DNA of 64,000 bases, taken from the NCBI GenBank assembly GCA_933228895.1, contig OW121847.1, positions 83,989,656 through 84,053,655 on the forward strand, read 5' to 3'. Origin of the DNA: Platycnemis pennipes (lineage: Eukaryota; Arthropoda; Insecta; Odonata; Platycnemididae). The notes beneath the pieces are model-generated. The model was not told the origin of the DNA and searched no databases. It saw only the letters and a list, made by a program, of their open reading frames with translations. Numbering within the stretch: the stretch's first letter is position 1; the number at the start of each line of letters is the position of its first letter. Position numbers and translations under genes: made by a program. Shown here piece by piece: positions 38,061-64,000 of this stretch.

Positions 38061-39087
38061 ACTGCGAGCATCGTCCATGACGGGGGTCACTTCAAGGGTC
38101 TTTTTTTAAGCTCGGCTCTGTCCGTGTGTGGTATGTGTAACGTTGCGTTTATATTTTATGCATTTTGTCTCTTATATGGTGCTTAACCCTCAATCTCTTT
38201 TCATATGCACGATTTGCTAGCCTATCCCTAAGGAGTACCGTCACCTCTTCTTTATCACCCTTCTCCGTATTTTAACTACAGTCATCGTCCATATTAATCC
38301 ATTTCCCTAAATTGTGATACCTTTTTCAGTCTCTTCCGTCTGTTCTGAGTTTATTCTGGAATTTAAATAAAACATAAGGAAATACATTTTGAAATATGCG
38401 TCAACTTTTTATTTCCTCCATGGATTTTTTTCTCTTCTCGTGACTACCCCAGCATATTTCTTCAGACTGTATTGAACTGTGGTATATGACGTAAAATTGT
38501 TGTTTACTCACGAATTCACCCTTTCGAAGTGGGTGAGTGTCTGTACTCCTGAAGCGGATCTTAGAGAAGTGTGGAATCATTCCTATTGAGCCTATGGTGC
38601 CTCCGTCGTGAATATTGGAATGATAGGAATAGCCTAACGTTACTTTGCTTTGCATATAAACTCGAATAAATTAGTTGACAAAAATTTCTTTGATTAAATG
38701 TTATCAAAAGCTTGATTGAAGTTTTTTTCGTTTTAAATGATGATATTTTTTTATATCCTACGCGTTGAAGTACCATTTAATGTTTACGAATCACGAATTT
38801 GTTCTGTTGTTAAGTGATGTTCTTGATTGGAAGCCCGTCTTTAGACATTCTTGTCTCCGACCGTGTAGGTCATACTCGGCGTATTAGCGATTCCGAGTGC
38901 AAACGACGTCAAATCTCGGCCCTGCTGCCCAATGATGGAGTCCTCGCTCTGGAAATCCGTTTAACTCTCTTTACGTCCCCCGCCGCCTTTTATTGCGCGC
39001 TGCCGTCGTGTGGAAAGGCACGCGCTCGCCCTAAGCAGCATCCCCGCTCTTGTTGTGGTGCTAACGACCCCTCCCTCCTCATTGCAG

Positions 39088-60105
<21,018 letters not shown>

Positions 60106-63100
60106 ATGTGATGAGTGCATGTGGGATCTGAGATTTCTTAGTCAAAAAAAAAACAGAAAAACATTTGCACTGCCTTTCATCTCATTGGCTGATCAAAATT
60201 CCTCCTAAAACTGTGCGCACGATGACGAAGCCTAATGTGTGGAAAAGTCAGTGATATTAGTGAATTTTTGAAGTGTTAATTTAGGTTTGTGGTTGCTTGC
60301 TAGAGTTCTTATCATTACAAGTCCAAAATTAGTTCAATATCCTACAGACTTAACTTTTTTTAAAATCATGATGACCAATTTTTGAAAAGGACCTTTTTTT
60401 CCTCAAAGCATGTAAGTGTATGATTTGGGAGATCTAAACTTCATTCAGATGGATTGTTTTTAGGTACAGGCTAACAATGTGTTGAAGTGTTAAATTATTG
60501 TCATATTGTAATCACTGACTCGGTTTTGGCCGTGGTCAGTTTGTGCCTCAAACATGAAAGACACTTTGGAGTTTGGTTCATTTCGGACCAAGGTATTAAC
60601 CTCCTTAATTCAGCAGAATGGATATGGACATAGTAAGCAAACAAGCAAGCAAGCATGCCTCTCGGTGGTTTGGGATTTGTGGGATAGAGTAGCCTTGGCA
60701 GGTATTTACTAATATTTTTGTGATCCCCGATCCCAGTTATCTCCACCTGTGATATGTTGGTTTATGCATGACAAGTTAGGTGCTCAAGTGATGTGTATGA
60801 GTTTTTACTCTGCTTGTGCGTCGCTACTGCCTTGGTGGCTTGAAGGATGATCAAAGTGTGTGTGTTCCGTATGTTGTCCCAAAGGATGCAAAATATTTTT
60901 TAGGATCATAAAAATGAAACTTGCTTTTTTATTTTATACAGAGTACAAGTGCTACCCAGTTCAGCTCTGTTTAACGCTTTTGAGCTAGTCATTGAAGTGT
61001 GGGTGGTTGGTGGACTGATGACTGATTCACAGTCCTTTAATGAAAATAACCTTTAAAATTTTATAATTACCTTCTGTTTTTACATGTATAATAATTTAAG
61101 GCACACGCGAAGGTCTTTTTCTGATAGAATCTCTCGAGAGAAAATATTGGATAATAATTATTGTGGGTAAAGAAATTATAATGTTGAAAGCCAGGCTTTT
61201 TATGAAGTTTACTATGATTGTGCAATTTCCACCTATGATGCTCAGCAGAGTTGGTTCGTAAGGTAATTGTGTATGACTGATTAGTTTAGGATGATCTGTC
61301 TTCATCTGAAACGCATCTTATTACCTCGTAAGAGGTGGAAGGTAATGAAATTGTGAAGAAAATTATTTGATCATTTATTACTGTGAAACAATTTTCAGTG
61401 AGGGTGAGAGTTTGATGGTGTGAATGATGTATGTGATCATGATTGTGCGTGAGCGCATGTATGAGTGAATGTATGTGTATGAAACATTGGGAGAATTTCT
61501 ATAATTATCTGTCATCTTTATCATCTATTGAATTTCAGCTCAAATTTTTTGTATCTCGTCTGAGAATAAGTTATCATTCACCATTATCTCACAATATGTT
61601 GAGAAGATGCCTTGAATTTGCTTTAATCATTCCTCATATTTATTTCTTCACCATGAATGAAAAATTATACTGGAAAAGGAACAAAAATATTACTTTCTTC
61701 ATGATTTTTATTTTATTTCTGCTCTCAAAGGAGCAAGAATGTCTTCTCGTTGAGTTGATTTCTTCAAATTCTCGTTCTTTTTATATCTTGACTCTAAACA
61801 CTTGTTTTAATACTCCATAAAAGAATTGCTTTTTCTTTTTTACCATGTTGACATCATTTTCCCTGATTGTTGTTGCTATGATGTTCCTTTTACTGTAATT
61901 GTCCCTTTTTAACTAAAACACAGTAATGTGAGTTAAAATCAGTAATAAAATGTAACAGTGGTGTGGTACTAAATTATGATACAAACTGCTCCATTAAGAA
62001 ATGAAATAATATTTGCTCACAATACCATGCTATAGGTCATTAATTTATTTCATTGTTAGTCCTTTTTGGTTATACAATGACACTGGAATGAACTATAGGC
62101 CTATGATTTGGTTATAAATTAGAAATTTATTTTTTAATGTGCATGCCTATGGTCTGTGCCATTTGCAATGTGATATTAAAAAGAAAATGTTTATTCGGTT
62201 TGATTTGTTTGTCTTGTCAATATATCGAAATGACAATTAGTCAAATTTAGTCAATTCAATTAATTGTATATAGTGTACTATTTATTTGGTTCCTCCCTGG
62301 TTTTCTGCTTCCTTCAATGGAGCTGGTATGAAAGAGCATAATTGCTCTGTATATGTGCGTAAGTCCTTTTCCTTTCATGAGGTTTTCTATGGCTATCCGA
62401 GAAATGTAACCTTTCCAACAGCATGTCTAAGCAATGATGACATTGGAATCAGTATTGACTTGCCTCATTATACTAGCCAAGGCCTTTTTAATTCTTGTGA
62501 TCAACTAAGAGTAATTAATTTTTTCACAAATGATTTTGATTTGGAGCCTTGACTAAGATGAATAGATGATGAAGCATCTTCAGCACTCTCAATTAGAATG
62601 AGGTATGATCAGTACTGATTTCCATGTTCAACTATGTTTTAATTTGCCAGAACTGTGACAAATTATCCTGCCACATGGCTATTGAGTGGTCCATTAACTC
62701 AAGGGTGGTTTTATTAGCCTTTGAAGAGGGTATTGTTTTGGCTTTGAAAGGTGATGTGAGATTATTTTAAAGTGCTTTTGTATTATATCTAGGTGACTCT
62801 ATGGCAAATGAAATGCTAAAATGTTTAAAAAGCCATGCTATTTGTAATCTTGTAAAAAAATGAAAACTTTAGAGACAAAGATTATTTTGCAAATCTACTT
62901 GATTTTATTTCATTGAAACACTTGTAATTTATTGGTTAGGAAGTCCATAATTCCATTTAAACATACCTGTTAATAATATCAATCTTGTCAGAAGCTTTCA
63001 CATTATTTTCCAAGTTCTTCATTTGAAAAATCTAGTGACGATGACGAATGTTTTTATACTGTAATTTTACCCTTCCATTGCAGAAACGTAATACATAGCA

Positions 63101-64000
63101 CTTTTGAACTGTCATTCTAGAAAAGTGGATACACGTACTAAAATTGTAATATAGCAACTTTTGGTAAGGAAACATCACTCCTATTTGTTGGCTTTTTTAT
63201 ATTTTGTTGTATGTTATTTGTATATTGGTGCATACAAATGTACAGGCAAGAATGTGTTCCTCTTTACTGTGTACTTTCTGTATGAATGTTTGTAAAATGA
63301 ATTTCGAAATATAGAGCTCTAGTACATTGATAAAGATTTTTTGAGTTGATTTTGTACACAAAGAAGCCCATATTTCATGATGGTGATTACTTTATCACAT
63401 GGTTTCACAGCATGCAGTTGTTTGTGTGACAATCAACTTTATTGCAAAGAGCTTCCTTATTCATTCCTTCACGTTACATATATGCTACAATTATTTCACA
63501 TCATTATATAAATACAGACATTTCATTTGGAATGCTAAGACCAAAGTTCATTTAGGGATTTTTCATAGCCCAAGAACAAATTTTGTACGAATTACTGCAT
63601 AAACCTCATTTCTACTGATAACGTTTTTTTATTCAAGTTATCCAGTTTCATCTTGTTTTTCATTATTTTTACATGCATTATAGGTTATTGTGGTTATAAA
63701 ATTGCATAGGTGATAAGAAAGTAAGAGGGAGGGTGGAGATGAGGTAGTCTAGAAGTATAAAGCAAGGCTTCTGACCTGAAGTCCCTTGTTATATTTTGTA
63801 AAATTGAACTATGGTTTTTATGGAAAGGTGATGATTAATTTTATACTTTACATTTTATTGAATTGTTGAATTAAAGGTAAAATAACATGGCATGGATGAA
63901 ATACTTTATGTACTATAATATACATAGTTTGCATTTCAGAAACTAAATTTATTAACTTATTTTTAGGGTTTGAAATCATGGTTCTCAGTTTATAATGCAA
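60106..64000 (+). other. Abl: Abl 3' UTR and downstream DNA
   Basis: This is AT-rich sequence with no second gene. A canonical AATAAA lies at 61944-61949, about 1.84 kb past the stop, and is a plausible poly(A) signal. A perfect Pumilio-type TGTATATA lies at 62265-62272; if it is in the transcript, the UTR runs past the first signal. The open frames at 61443-61820 and 62286-62552 have no support as genes. Confidence 0.55.
61944..61949 (+). terminator. Candidate Abl poly(A) signal AATAAA
   Basis: Of the candidates I looked at, this was the one canonical hexamer I noted in the first 2 kb after the Abl stop codon. Whether cleavage occurs here or further downstream cannot be decided from sequence. 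Confidence 0.45.

Noticed and set aside
61443..62552. Open frames of 125 and 88 codons downstream of Abl
   Set aside because: Neither starts with ATG in a good context. They sit in AT-rich 3' UTR-like DNA and match nothing known.

Overview
This window is animal nuclear DNA, most likely from an insect. It holds spliced genes with GT-AG introns from 89 bases to 3.5 kb, a 3.56 kb terminal exon, fragments of non-LTR retrotransposons, tRNA-derived SINE-like repeats and foldback elements. The Abl protein encoded here resembles insect Abl (for example the [13 protein letters not shown] and [10 protein letters not shown] segments) more than vertebrate ABL1. The species cannot be named from the sequence; the repeat content and intron sizes argue against Drosophila.

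The one unmistakable gene is the Abelson non-receptor tyrosine kinase, Abl, on the + strand. Thirteen coding exons can be placed to the base from 39088 to 60105. Every junction keeps frame and the joined exons total 5501 bases (1833 residues plus stop). They encode, in order, a Gly-rich N-terminal linker, SH3, SH2, a complete kinase domain, a long disordered tail with proline-rich, poly-His and repeated DFKxxLKK motifs, and a C-terminal F-actin-binding domain. The first placed exon begins in phase 1 and has no start codon, so at least one upstream coding exon is missing. It lies in the 39 kb to the left or outside the window.

Positions 1 to 39087 hold no recognisable Abl exon. This half is a patchwork of AT-rich DNA and about fifteen GC/CpG-rich, pyrimidine-skewed patches of 0.5-1.8 kb (for example 5230-7030, 17100-17760, 24740-25670, 27880-28850). 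They could be promoters, 5' exons or intron 1 sequence. Inside this half, on the - strand, is a two-exon reading frame (14497 to 12925, 163 residues). It has matching splice phases, an in-frame stop just upstream of its start and an AATAAA ten bases past its stop. It looks like an undescribed small membrane-protein gene antisense to Abl, and it is the best candidate here for something new.

The rest is transposon debris: 3' ends of one LINE family (2046-2370, 13690-14060, 33770-34880, 52540-52690, 53260-53410), one of them split by a 0.8 kb insertion; tRNA-like SINE pieces; two near-perfect palindromic elements in Abl introns (49892-50066, 50720-50908) whose arms carry hammerhead-ribozyme-like CTGAAGA/GAAAC motifs; and smaller hairpins and duplications. 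From 60106 to the end is Abl 3' UTR and downstream DNA, with no second gene seen.
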